Assembly: GCA_023428135.1 (NCBI GenBank) | Contig: JAEYZG010000027.1 | Location: 1 to 64,000 of the forward strand | DNA: 64,000 nt | Direction of reading: 5' to 3' | DNA from: Bacteroidota bacterium | GTDB taxonomy: Bacteria > Bacteroidota > Bacteroidia > Cytophagales > Cytophagaceae | Shown here: positions 35,405-44,372 of the stretch, one piece after another | How positions within the stretch are numbered: position 1 is the stretch's first letter | Layout of the letters: each line of letters starts with the position of its first letter | Position numbers and translations under genes: made by a program | Notes under the pieces: model-generated | What the model was told of the DNA's origin: nothing | What the model saw: the letters and a program-made list of their open reading frames with translations, nothing else | Database searches by the model: none

Positions 35405-36136
35405 ATGGAGATACCAGATCCTTCAACAGGCATTGTTTTAAAAGAATACGGAAGAAATATTCAAAAGCTTGTTGATTTTGTGATAAGCATACCCGACCGC
35501 GAAGAAAGAGGACGTTATGCCAAAACGCTTATCGAGCTAATGAAACAGATTAATCCAAACATGAGAGACACCCAGGATTTCGGAAAGCTCTGGGACCACC
35601 TTTATATCATGTCTGATTTTAAACTCGATGTAGAAACCCCTTTTCCAATGCCTGAAAAATCATTGCTTGGAAAAAGACCAATGACCGTTGGCTATAATAA
35701 TAACCTGCTTTATTATAAGCATTACGGAAAGAATATAGAATTGCTTATAGCAAAAGCTTTGCAACTGGAGGATAAAGATGAACAAGAAGCTGCTATAATC
35801 TATATAGGCAAGCTTATGAAGAGATTTTATCAGACCTGGAATAAAGAAAACATTACAGACGATATCATCATTGAGCAACTCATAACAATGTCCAAGAACA
35901 AGCTGCCAATCAATGCTGAAAAAATTAAAGCTAATAATCTTTTCGATTCCCATGTAAAAGAAATGCGTGAGCCGAAAAACAGCAGCCAAAGTGGGGGCTA
36001 TTCCAATGGTAACGGGTACAAAAGAGAATTCCGTAGCAGAGATAGCAACAGTAGAGACAACAGCAGAGAATACAGGGATAATAGAGGCGATAACAGAGAC
36101 AATAAATACTCTAAGGATAAAAGAAGAAAAAACTAA
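35405..36136 (+). CDS. DUF4290 protein with basic, polar tail
   Basis: The 243-residue protein is of the Bacteroidota-specific DUF4290 family. Residues 1-185 are predicted helical and include GRNIQKLVDFVI, TQDFGKLWDHLYIMSDF and YYKHYGKNIELL. The last 50 residues are a low-complexity tail rich in Arg, Asn, Asp, Ser and Gly that could bind RNA. It lies 40 bp after the helicase gene and 3 bp before murA. Function unknown. Confidence 0.85.
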   Translation: MEIPDPSTGIVLKEYGRNIQKLVDFVISIPDREERGRYAKTLIELMKQINPNMRDTQDFGKLWDHLYIMSDFKLDVETPFPMPEKSLLGKRPMTVGYNNNLLYYKHYGKNIELLIAKALQLEDKDEQEAAIIYIGKLMKRFYQTWNKENITDDIIIEQLITMSKNKLPINAEKIKANNLFDSHVKEMREPKNSSQSGGYSNGNGYKREFRSRDSNSRDNSREYRDNRGDNRDNKYSKDKRRKN

Positions 36137-36139
36137 GGA

Positions 36140-37447
36140 ATGGCTTCATTTGAAATTATCGGTGGTAAACGTCTTAAAGGAGACATTTATCCTCAGGGAG
36201 CAAAAAACGAAGCGCTTCAGATCCTTTGTGCTGTCTTATTAACTCCGGAACCTGTTACTATTCATAATGTACCGGACATTATTGATGTTAACAAACTCAT
36301 TGAATTGTTAAAAGATTTTGGTGTAAAAGTAGAAAAGACTGGAGAGTCTACTTATCTGTTTGAAGCCAAAAATGTAAATATTGACTTTTTAGAAACTGAT
36401 TCTTTTAAAAAGAAAGCTGCAGCGCTGAGAGGTTCTATTATGATCCTTGGTCCGCTATTAGCAAGATTTGGGAAGGCCAAAATGCCCAAGCCCGGAGGCG
36501 ACAAAATCGGACGCCGAAGACTAGATACCCATTTTCTGGGTTTTGAACAATTAGGTGCAAAATTTTCCTACGATTCCGGAGACAGTTTTTATCAAATCGA
36601 TGCAAGTAATCTCAAAGGATGCTATATGCTCCTTGACGAAGCATCCGTGACAGGAACTGCCAATGTAGTGATGGCTGCTGTTCTTGCCAAAGGTAAAACC
36701 ACTATATATAATGCAGCATGCGAACCATACCTTCAACAGCTTTGCTCGATGCTCAACCGCATGGGTGCGAAAATCAGCGGTATTGGCTCTAATCTTCTGA
36801 CCATAGAAGGGGTAGATTCTTTAGGTGGCACGACACATACTATCCTTCCTGATATGATCGAAATAGGAAGTTTTATCGGTATGGCCGGAATGACCAGTTC
36901 TGAAGTCACAATAAAAAATTGCAGAATCGATATGTTGGGAATTATCCCTACTATATTCAGACGACTGGGCATTAAAATGGAATTCAGAGGGGATGATATT
37001 CATATCCCTTCTCAGGATAGCTATGAAATAGAAACTTTTATTGATGGTTCTATACTCACAATATCAGATGCAATATGGCCAGGATTTACACCTGACCTAA
37101 TGAGTATTGCACTGGTTGTGGCAACTCAGGCAAAAGGTTCGGCACTGATACATCAGAAGATGTTTGAAAGCCGACTTTTCTTTGTTGACAAACTGATAGA
37201 TATGGGTGCACAGATCATTCTATGCGACCCTCACAGGGCAACAGTGATAGGACTTAATAAACAAATTCCTCTTCGGGGAATTCAGATGACTTCGCCGGAT
37301 ATCAGAGCGGGAGTGGCTTTATTGATCGCGGCTTTATCTGCCAATGGCAAAAGTACTATTCATAATATAGAACAAATAGATAGAGGGTATCAGAATATTG
37401 ATATCAGGCTGAATGCACTTGGAGCTGAAATAAGAAGAATTTCTTAA
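36140..37447 (+). CDS. murA: UDP-N-acetylglucosamine 1-carboxyvinyltransferase MurA (Asp type)
   Basis: MurA transfers enolpyruvate from PEP to UDP-GlcNAc, the first committed step of peptidoglycan synthesis. The 435-residue protein has GAKNEAL (Lys22, Asn23), the active-site loop PKPGGDKIGRRRLDTH, and PDMIEIGSFIGMA. In the loop, residue 121 is Asp (GAC at 36500-36502) where most MurA enzymes have the Cys that fosfomycin alkylates. Asp there keeps activity in other bacteria and gives intrinsic fosfomycin resistance. It is coupled to the DUF4290 gene. Confidence 0.96.
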   Translation: MASFEIIGGKRLKGDIYPQGAKNEALQILCAVLLTPEPVTIHNVPDIIDVNKLIELLKDFGVKVEKTGESTYLFEAKNVNIDFLETDSFKKKAAALRGSIMILGPLLARFGKAKMPKPGGDKIGRRRLDTHFLGFEQLGAKFSYDSGDSFYQIDASNLKGCYMLLDEASVTGTANVVMAAVLAKGKTTIYNAACEPYLQQLCSMLNRMGAKISGIGSNLLTIEGVDSLGGTTHTILPDMIEIGSFIGMAGMTSSEVTIKNCRIDMLGIIPTIFRRLGIKMEFRGDDIHIPSQDSYEIETFIDGSILTISDAIWPGFTPDLMSIALVVATQAKGSALIHQKMFESRLFFVDKLIDMGAQIILCDPHRATVIGLNKQIPLRGIQMTSPDIRAGVALLIAALSANGKSTIHNIEQIDRGYQNIDIRLNALGAEIRRIS

Positions 37448-37463
37448 AATAATCTTTTTGTAC

Positions 37464-37492
37464 AAAGGAGCCGTTATTCCGGCTCCTTTTTT
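37464..37492 (+). terminator. Terminator after murA
   Basis: AAAGGAGCC and GGCTCCTTT flank the loop GTTATTCC, followed by a T-run. Confidence 0.88.
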
Positions 37493-37501
37493 ATTAATGA
37501 T

Positions 37502-37756
37502 ATGGAAATCAAAAGCAATAAACTAAGAATTTTAATAGCCATAATACTTATCATTATTTCTTACGTTTACTTCAGATTTATCACCTTCCTTCCTACCACC
37601 ATATCTTATGTACTTTATTTTGCACTTATACTTGTATCGATCCTAATTGCCTTTATATCAAAGAGACGCGATGTTACCATTGGAATTTTATATGGTTTAA
37701 CCTTTGTTCTGGTTTCTTTGATTTTTATCTTTACCTTTTTTACAGAAGAATTATAG
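37502..37756 (+). CDS. Small membrane protein, unknown
   Basis: The 84-residue protein has three predicted helices (residues about 9-29, 33-50 and 59-80) with basic residues between the second and third (SKRRD). It has no motif that I recognise. It starts about 10 bp after the murA terminator and ends 32 bp before yebC, so it is either read through from murA or shares a transcript with yebC. Confidence 0.65.
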   Translation: MEIKSNKLRILIAIILIIISYVYFRFITFLPTTISYVLYFALILVSILIAFISKRRDVTIGILYGLTFVLVSLIFIFTFFTEEL

Positions 37757-37788
37757 CATTAACTGATATTATTTAAAAGTATATTAAA

Positions 37789-38499
37789 ATGGGAAGAGCA
37801 TTTGAATTCCGGAAAGCCCGAAAAATGAAAAGATGGGGACAAATGGCTAAGACTTTTACCAGAATCGGTAAAGACATTGCCATGGCCGTTAAATCTGGCG
37901 GTCCCGACCCGACTACCAACTCAAGACTCCGTGCTTTGATCCAGAACGCCAAAGCTGCAAACATGCCTAAAGACAATGTCGAAAGGGCTATAAAAAAGGC
38001 TTCTTCTAAAGAACAGGAAGATTATAAAGAAGTGGTTTATGAAGGTTATGGTCCTTATGGAATTGCAATTGTAGTTGAAACTGCCACTGATAACCCAACC
38101 AGAACCGTTGCCAGTGTCAGAAGTTATTTCACAAGAAGCGGCGGATCACTTGGCACTACCGGTTCCCTTGATTTCCTTTTTGAAAGAAAATGTATCTTTA
38201 AAATCAAAAGCAGAGAAGATATTGATATTGAAGAGCTGGAACTGGAACTAATAGACTTCGGTGCAGATGAAATAGGTGCGGATGAAAATGAAATTGTTAT
38301 TTACGGAGCATTTGATGCTTATGGTAAAATTCAGCAATTCCTTGAGGAAAAGGGTTATGAAGTGATCAGTTCTGACTTTGAAAGGATTCCTACAGATACC
38401 AAAGAATTAACAGAAGAGCAGGAAGCGGAAATCGAAAAACTTCTTGGGAAATTTGAGGAAGATGACGATGTTCAAAACGTTTTTCATAATATGAAATAA
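37789..38499 (+). CDS. yebC: YebC/PmpR family regulator
   Basis: The 236-residue protein is of the YebC family, members of which are transcription regulators or translation factors that relieve ribosome stalling at polyproline. It shows WGQMAKTFTRIGKDI, the central NMPKDNVERAIKKA segment, VYEGYGPYGIAI and SFTRSGGSLGTTGSL-like text near residue 110. Length is normal. It ends in a bidirectional terminator facing dnaN. Confidence 0.94.
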   Translation: MGRAFEFRKARKMKRWGQMAKTFTRIGKDIAMAVKSGGPDPTTNSRLRALIQNAKAANMPKDNVERAIKKASSKEQEDYKEVVYEGYGPYGIAIVVETATDNPTRTVASVRSYFTRSGGSLGTTGSLDFLFERKCIFKIKSREDIDIEELELELIDFGADEIGADENEIVIYGAFDAYGKIQQFLEEKGYEVISSDFERIPTDTKELTEEQEAEIEKLLGKFEEDDDVQNVFHNMK

Positions 38500-38503
38500 A
38501 TTA

Positions 38504-38537
38504 AAAAAGGCTGATCAAATTGACCAGCCTTTTCTTT
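38504..38537. terminator. Bidirectional terminator between yebC and dnaN
   Basis: AAAGGCTGATCAA and TTGACCAGCCTTT pair with one mismatch, with A-runs and T-runs on the outside. Confidence 0.85.
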
Positions 38538-38558
38538 TATAACACTATTAACTCACAA

Positions 38559-39683
38559 TTATACATAGTTATTAAGCATCACCGGCATTACAAGCATAAG
38601 CACATCTTCGTTCTTATCTTTTTTAGCCGGATTTAAGATACCCGCTCTATTCGGAGCCGAAAGATTAATATCAATAGCTTCGCAATCCAGGTTATTCAGC
38701 ATCTCGATAAGGAATTTTGCATTAAATCCGATTTCCATATCGTCTCCTTCATATTCACAGGATAACCTTTCATTTGCCTCATTACTGAAATCAAGATCTT
38801 CTGCGGAAATCTGTAGCTCACTACCTGCAATTTTAAGACGTACCTGATGTGTAGTCTTGTTTGCATAGATAGAGATACGCTTTAAAGAGTTAAGCAAATC
38901 CTGTCTGTTGATCGTTAACTTATTTGGGTTATTAGCAGGAATTGCATTTTCATAATCAGGGAAACGCTCGTCGATAAGACGGCAGATCATCTTGATATTT
39001 GCAAAACTAAAGAATGCGTTGGAAGCATTGAACTCCATCTTAACAAGAGTATTGTCAGTAGGAAGAGATGCTTTTAAAAGGTTAAGAGCTTTCTTTGGTA
39101 TTAACAAAGTATTCTGACTTTCAGAAGCGATATCTGATCTTCTGTATCTGATCAATCTATGGCCATCAGTTGCTACAAATGTGGTATTTGCATCTGAAAT
39201 ATTGATAAAAACACCAGTCATCTGAGGTTTTAACTCATCATTACTAGCAGCGAAAATGGTACTTGAAATAGCTCTGGTCAGAATGTCTGATGGAACATCA
39301 ACTGCATATCCGTTTTTAACTGCAGGTACTCTTGGAAAATCAGTGGCATTTTCACCTGATAGCTTATACCTTCCGTTATCAGAGCTGATTTCAATGCTAT
39401 AAGTCTCTTCGTCAATTGTAAAGGTTACTGGCTGCTCCGGAAGGTTCTTAAGTGTATCAAGAAGTATTTTGGCAGGTACCGCAATATTTCCTTTTTCTTT
39501 GGACTCCACTACAATTTCTGTAATCATGGAAGTCTGAAGATCTGAAGCATAAACAGTAAGTTTGCCCACAGAAACCTCAAACAGGAAGTTTTCCAAAATT
39601 GGCACTACCGGATTTGTAGTGATAACCCCATTGATCGCAGTCAATTGTTTAAGAAGGGCAGTTGAAGAAACAACAAATTTCAT
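38559..39683 (-). CDS. dnaN: DNA polymerase III beta subunit (sliding clamp)
   Basis: DnaN forms the ring-shaped processivity clamp. The 374-residue protein has the three-domain clamp pattern: MKFVVSSTALLKQLTAINGVI at the start, FVATDGHRLIRYRR in the middle and MLVMPVMLNNYV, close to the usual MPM(R/L) ending. It is the distal gene of the gld run, with 78 bp separating it from the DUF4340 gene. That gap holds a partial -7 match (TAACTTTA), so dnaN may have its own promoter. Confidence 0.97.
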   Translation of the reverse strand: MKFVVSSTALLKQLTAINGVITTNPVVPILENFLFEVSVGKLTVYASDLQTSMITEIVVESKEKGNIAVPAKILLDTLKNLPEQPVTFTIDEETYSIEISSDNGRYKLSGENATDFPRVPAVKNGYAVDVPSDILTRAISSTIFAASNDELKPQMTGVFINISDANTTFVATDGHRLIRYRRSDIASESQNTLLIPKKALNLLKASLPTDNTLVKMEFNASNAFFSFANIKMICRLIDERFPDYENAIPANNPNKLTINRQDLLNSLKRISIYANKTTHQVRLKIAGSELQISAEDLDFSNEANERLSCEYEGDDMEIGFNAKFLIEMLNNLDCEAIDINLSAPNRAGILNPAKKDKNEDVLMLVMPVMLNNYV

Positions 39684-39761
39684 ATAGCTCTTTTATCCTA
39701 TTCTAGTAAAATATGAAGGGGATAAAGTTAAATATAAAAACCGAATTCTAAAAAATCCCCA

Positions 39762-40721
39762 TTACTTATTTGAAGGAGCAAAGAAAGATTTTTTAACAAG
39801 AAGATAGTTCGTCAGCTCAGGATTCAACGTTACCAACTCTCCTGTATTTCTGACGATGGCATAAATCTTACCTTGTTTCCAAGGATCAAGATAAATATCA
39901 ACAGTCTTACTTAGGTTATCCACAATATCTTCCACTTGTATTGTTGAAAACGGTTTTGCTTTATGAAGTTGATTCACAATAGTATCTTTACCATCTACTA
40001 TATACTTATCCACATTTGACACTCCATACAACATCAGGTACCTGTGGATTTTAGAGCTGTCTTGTGCCGGAAGATTTTCAACTTCAAACTTATTTCCTTT
40101 AGAAACTATTGTAAAATTTTCCGAAGGAGCAGCTGGAAAACTTATTGATACTTTTTGAAGACTTCTTGGACTGCTGTTAAATAAAATCCTGGATCTCCAA
40201 TCCTGTTCTTGCAGACTGGCCAATTCAGAAAGATCCCCTTTTACCCCAGGTACAAATACAATTACCGGGTCAGAAGAGCCTTCAGCAAGAAAGTAAGTAC
40301 TGTTCACATCATTTTCATTGGACAATACATAAAACTCATCCTTTTCACCGGACGATTCCACTGATACTTTTACCCCCTCTTGTTTAAGATTTTTAACTAC
40401 CTCGCTCTTCTTGTTATCAGCAACAGGTCTTTTGACTTCAATTTTATTCAATCCGAAAAACAATAGACTTATCAGTTTCTCTCTTGCTTCATATTTATTA
40501 TTTACAGACCATTTACCGTTAGCTTTTTTCTGAAGACTGGTAATCTGGTTATTAACCTGAAAACTTACAGATGTAATAGCTGTAGTATCAGCAATTCCTA
40601 CTGACATTTTCTCTTTGTTAAAAGAATCGGAACCGCTTTCACTCAGCAATGTATACAAGGCTGCCAATCCGGTGATCACAAATAAAAAGATGTATGGGCT
40701 TAACTTCTTCAACTCCCTCAT
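39762..40721 (-). CDS. DUF4340 protein, gliding-cluster associated
   Basis: The 319-residue protein has one N-terminal membrane helix (YIFLFVITGLAALYTLL) and a large outer domain with duplicated beta-rich segments, such as VSFQVNNQITSLQKKANGKW and WRSRILFNSSPRSLQKVSI. This is the DUF4340 layout that follows GldG-like auxiliary proteins in ABC export systems. It starts 1 bp after the gldG stop, so it is co-transcribed and likely part of the same complex. Exact role unknown. Confidence 0.83.
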   Translation of the reverse strand: MRELKKLSPYIFLFVITGLAALYTLLSESGSDSFNKEKMSVGIADTTAITSVSFQVNNQITSLQKKANGKWSVNNKYEAREKLISLLFFGLNKIEVKRPVADNKKSEVVKNLKQEGVKVSVESSGEKDEFYVLSNENDVNSTYFLAEGSSDPVIVFVPGVKGDLSELASLQEQDWRSRILFNSSPRSLQKVSISFPAAPSENFTIVSKGNKFEVENLPAQDSSKIHRYLMLYGVSNVDKYIVDGKDTIVNQLHKAKPFSTIQVEDIVDNLSKTVDIYLDPWKQGKIYAIVRNTGELVTLNPELTNYLLVKKSFFAPSNK

Positions 40722-40722
40722 T

Positions 40723-42378
40723 TTATCTAAAGCTTGTATATTTTCTCTTTCTCAAATAGTATCTGCTGATCCCAAAAACAACAAGAAGCACTATAGGCAC
40801 CACAAGATTCACAATCTGCCAGTAAATCTTCTCTTCTGCAAGTTTATTTTTATCAAGCGGCCTTAGCTGTATTTCTTTGCCTTTTGCAGCTATGATTGGT
40901 TCGTCCATCAGATAATCCACTGCATTCATTATAAATTCCTTATTAGAAAACAAATATTTCAAATCCGGATCATATCCCAATGGTATCGGCTGATTCCTCG
41001 TTTTGTCAATTTCGTTTCTGATAAAATCCGCATCCGATACTACTATGATTTTACTTGAGCTATCTTGTTTAACGACCTGAACGCCTGCTATTGGAGAAGG
41101 CCTGTTTTTATATACCGATTCGAATTGACCTTCCAGAAGGTATGCTACCGGCAACATTCCGGCATTAAAGTCTTTTGGATCAAGATTTTTCCTTGCTTCA
41201 TTTAAATCTACAGGAAGTGGAGCCTTTATCAACCTTGTATTCTTTGAACTAAAAATCAATGGAGTTTTGGTTATCCCTTGTGCTTTAACAGTATCCATAG
41301 AGCTTACATATCGCCCTATTACTGCGTCCAGATTTTTAACAACAGGCTGTTTACCGAAATTATAAAAGATAGGAAAATAAGGCCAGGACACCATTTCTGA
41401 CTGCCCGCCCGGGACTTCAACTTTCAACAATGCACAATTCAGATCCTGTATCAGGTCATCATTAATCCTTAGTCCATACTTGAAAAGCAAATCTTCAAGC
41501 CCAAGATTATAAGAGAACCCATAAGTAACACCTGATACAAGGCTATCCCTGTTTAGATTTAATTGATCTATAAAGAACAAGATCCTCCCACCCTTAACAA
41601 GATATTGATCAAGTATAAATTTTTCCTTTTCAGAAAAAGGTTTTGTTGGACCTGCGATTACCAGAGCTTTGTAATTACTGAGTTTTGATGAATCATTAAT
41701 GACAATTCTTTCTACATTATAATATTCACTAAGCGCGGTAGAAATATCACTGGTCTCCCCTGCCGAAAGCTCACCATGCCCTTCAGTAAATGCCACTGAC
41801 TTGGTAACTTCATTGTGAAGCTTCCGGATTGCAGCCATTAATTCATACTCCACTCCTTCTACCGACTGATTCAGTTGCTGAGCCATTGGTAAAATTTTAC
41901 TTCCCTTCAGGAACATAACCGGTGTTTCTTTATCTCCCATCGAGATGAGAGCAGAAGGAAATACAATTTTCTCTTCTCTTGCACCTCCCTGCTGTACCAA
42001 GTCATACTTATATTGTATCCCCTTCTGAATCAACTGGGAATAAAATTGTTCACGTAGTCTCTTATCTTCAATCGCATTCGGGTCTGTAAATCTGTAAACG
42101 ATCTTATCACCTGAATAAGCTTTAAACTCTTCCAGTGTTTCTTTGATAGATCTTTTAAGCCTTGAATAATCAGGGTTCAAATCTCCCTCAAGAAAGACAT
42201 CAACGAATACCTGCTCGTTAAGATTTTTAAGTTTTTCTTTAGTGGATGGACTAATCGTATATCTTTTATCCTGAGTAAGGTCCAGTCTGAAGAAATGCTC
42301 TGAAAAAATTATATTTATAAATACAACAGTTCCTAAAAGCAACAGGAACCGAATGATATCAAACTTCTTTAAATTCAT
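40723..42378 (-). CDS. gldG: Gliding motility ABC transporter auxiliary protein GldG
   Basis: The 551-residue protein has an N-terminal helix (IIRFLLLLGTVVFINIIF), the RLDLTQDKRYTISPSTKEKLK segment at the head of the ABC_transp_aux domain, a long periplasmic part and a C-terminal helix (IVNLVVPIVLLVVFGISRYY). With GldA and GldF it forms an ABC transporter required for gliding in Flavobacterium johnsoniae. It lies 7 bp after gldF. Confidence 0.94.
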   Translation of the reverse strand: MNLKKFDIIRFLLLLGTVVFINIIFSEHFFRLDLTQDKRYTISPSTKEKLKNLNEQVFVDVFLEGDLNPDYSRLKRSIKETLEEFKAYSGDKIVYRFTDPNAIEDKRLREQFYSQLIQKGIQYKYDLVQQGGAREEKIVFPSALISMGDKETPVMFLKGSKILPMAQQLNQSVEGVEYELMAAIRKLHNEVTKSVAFTEGHGELSAGETSDISTALSEYYNVERIVINDSSKLSNYKALVIAGPTKPFSEKEKFILDQYLVKGGRILFFIDQLNLNRDSLVSGVTYGFSYNLGLEDLLFKYGLRINDDLIQDLNCALLKVEVPGGQSEMVSWPYFPIFYNFGKQPVVKNLDAVIGRYVSSMDTVKAQGITKTPLIFSSKNTRLIKAPLPVDLNEARKNLDPKDFNAGMLPVAYLLEGQFESVYKNRPSPIAGVQVVKQDSSSKIIVVSDADFIRNEIDKTRNQPIPLGYDPDLKYLFSNKEFIMNAVDYLMDEPIIAAKGKEIQLRPLDKNKLAEEKIYWQIVNLVVPIVLLVVFGISRYYLRKRKYTSFR

Positions 42379-42385
42379 AAACTGC

Positions 42386-43114
42386 TTACCATTTTCTGCT
42401 GCCTAAAACCAATCTTGTTGAAAGAAGCATAATAAAAATTATACTTAGAAAATACAGGACATTTCTGGAATCTATCAATCCTCTGCTTAATGCTTCATAG
42501 TGGTAACTCAGCCCAAGCTTTACAAAGATATTAGCCTGAGTTGCCCAGAAGTTTACTGAAGCAGCTCTTGCCATTCCATCATAAAGAGTATAACATAGCA
42601 ATACTGCTATTATAAAAGCTACAATCTGATTTCTTGTGATAGCTGATGCAAATATCCCAATAGATGTAAAAACTGCACCTAGGAGGAATAACCCTATATA
42701 AGAAGTAAATACAGCTGCTGAATCAATATTCCCAACCGGACTTCCAAGATTATAAACTGAATAATAATAAATTAATGTTGGAATCAGACTAAAGAGCACT
42801 AAAGCCAGACTTGACAAATATTTACCTAATATAATTTCCCAGTCTTTTACAGGTCTTGTTAGCAATAATTCCATAGTCCCTTCCCTTTTTTCTTCAGCAA
42901 AAGTCCTCATAGTAATGGCAGGAATCAGCAAGAGAAAGGCAATGGGACCATATACAAAAAGACTTTCCATATCTGCAAAGCCAAACTCAAAGACACTGCT
43001 TTCCGGAAAAACCCAGAGGAACAATCCAATTAATGTAAGAAAGACACTGATAACAAGGTAGGCAATCAGTGAATTAAAAAAACTGTTTATTTCTTTTCTA
43101 AATATACTTAACAC
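42386..43114 (-). CDS. gldF: Gliding motility ABC transporter permease GldF
   Basis: The 242-residue permease has six hydrophobic segments and the ABC-2 type motif FAEEKREGTMELLLTRPV, with VKDWEIILGKYLSSLAL after it. The start is GTG at 43114. Length and order (gldA-gldF-gldG) match the known gliding transporter genes. It lies 25 bp after gldA. Confidence 0.93.
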   Translation of the reverse strand: MLSIFRKEINSFFNSLIAYLVISVFLTLIGLFLWVFPESSVFEFGFADMESLFVYGPIAFLLLIPAITMRTFAEEKREGTMELLLTRPVKDWEIILGKYLSSLALVLFSLIPTLIYYYSVYNLGSPVGNIDSAAVFTSYIGLFLLGAVFTSIGIFASAITRNQIVAFIIAVLLCYTLYDGMARAASVNFWATQANIFVKLGLSYHYEALSRGLIDSRNVLYFLSIIFIMLLSTRLVLGSRKW

Positions 43115-43139
43115 AAATCCTTCAAGTTAAAATTTTAAA

Positions 43140-44069
43140 TTATATGGAATCATTCTTCTTGCCGGTAAGGTCTCTGAAAATATTCTCAAGAGAATGCTCT
43201 TCCTGATTTAAGCCAATCAGTGTCCAGTTCCTTTCTGATGCAAGTTTAAAAATAGCTCCTCTTACATCATTTTCACCAGAAGAGAACAGTTCATACTTTC
43301 CTCCTACTATATGCTTCACCTCATTCACGTCAGACAAAGACTTTAAATATTCTACTTCTATTGCATCTGAGAACTCGACAATGATCTTTTTACCTGAAGT
43401 CTGAAGTCCTTTTAGCTCACTTACTCTGTTATCAGCAACAATTTTACCTCGGTTGATGATCACCACTCTATCACAGAGAGCTTGCACTTCCTGCATAATG
43501 TGAGTAGAAAAAAGAACTGTTTTTTCTTTACCGATATTCTTAATAAGGCTTCTGATTTCAAGGATCTGATTTGGGTCCAGACCAGTGGTTGGCTCATCAA
43601 GTATAAGCACCTGAGGCTCATGAATCATGGCCTGTGCTAGACCAACTCTTTGTCGGTAGCCTTTTGACAGTGCCCCTAGTTTTTTATTCTGCTCCAGAGT
43701 AAGCCCTGTCATTTCCACCATCTCCTGCACCCTTCCTTTAAGCTTACTTCCTTTTAAAGAATGAAGAGAACCAATAAATGCAAGGTACTCGTGCACATAC
43801 ATATCGAGGTAAAGAGGATTGTGTTCAGGCAGATACCCGACATTTTTTCTTACCTCCAAAGGAGACTCAACAACGTCAAACCCTGCCACTGTAACAACTC
43901 CTGATGTAGGAGGGATGTAGCAAGTAGCAATTTTCATTGTAGTAGATTTACCTGCTCCATTGGGTCCCAAAAATCCAAGTATCTCCCCTTTACCAGCCTC
44001 GAAACTGATATGGTCTACAGCTTTCTGCTCGCCATAAATTTTAGTTAACTCCTGTACCTTTAAACTCAC
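43140..44069 (-). CDS. gldA: Gliding motility ABC transporter ATPase GldA
   Basis: The 309-residue ATPase has Walker A GPNGAGKST (residues 35-43), the signature LSKGYRQRVGLAQAM, Walker B VLILDEPTTGLDP and the switch His in LFSTHIM. The C-terminal 80 residues form the extra domain seen in ABC-2 exporters. The start is GTG at 44069. Having all three gld genes together is notable, because gldA is often separate from gldFG. GldA, GldF and GldG drive or regulate gliding. Confidence 0.93.
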   Translation of the reverse strand: MSLKVQELTKIYGEQKAVDHISFEAGKGEILGFLGPNGAGKSTTMKIATCYIPPTSGVVTVAGFDVVESPLEVRKNVGYLPEHNPLYLDMYVHEYLAFIGSLHSLKGSKLKGRVQEMVEMTGLTLEQNKKLGALSKGYRQRVGLAQAMIHEPQVLILDEPTTGLDPNQILEIRSLIKNIGKEKTVLFSTHIMQEVQALCDRVVIINRGKIVADNRVSELKGLQTSGKKIIVEFSDAIEVEYLKSLSDVNEVKHIVGGKYELFSSGENDVRGAIFKLASERNWTLIGLNQEEHSLENIFRDLTGKKNDSI

Positions 44070-44091
44070 TATGACTGTATGTTATCTTTTG

Positions 44092-44099
44092 CAAATTTA
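44092..44099 (-). promoter_or_regulatory. -7 element of the gldA promoter
   Basis: On the minus strand TAAATTTG, a full match to TAnnTTTG, ends 22 bp before the gldA GTG. No clean TTTG lies at the right distance upstream, because that region belongs to the inverted-repeat element. Confidence 0.5.
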
Positions 44100-44107
44100 T
44101 TGAATTC

Positions 44108-44372
44108 AAGCTTAAAGCGGAAAGCGCAAAGCTTAAAGTTTGGATTTCTTTTAAGAACGAATACATAATAGATTTAAGTTTTAAGATGACAACTTTTTTC
44201 CGGTCTGTTTTAAACTTTAATTTCTCACTTAAATCCTAAAAGACCTCATCCCCAACCCTTCTCCTGAAGGAGAAGGAGCAGTCTCGGATAATTTCCCCGA
44301 CCATCTAACAGTTGTGCAAACTTTAAACTTTCAACTTTTCACTTTAAGCTTTAAGCCTTTTGCTTTCCGCTT
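44108..44372. repeat. Non-coding element with inverted arms and a REP-like hairpin
   Basis: The arms near 44113-44140 and 44330-44372 are inverted copies sharing AAGCGGAAAGC and GCTTAAAG blocks. Between them is a GC-richer core, CCTCATCCCCAACCCTTCTC, whose hairpin CCTTCTCC-TGAA-GGAGAAGG spans 44257-44276. This core wording is common as an interspersed repeat in many bacterial genomes, from memory. There is no reading frame. The right arm touches the SDR stop codon, and the left arm crowds the gldA promoter. Confidence 0.65.
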
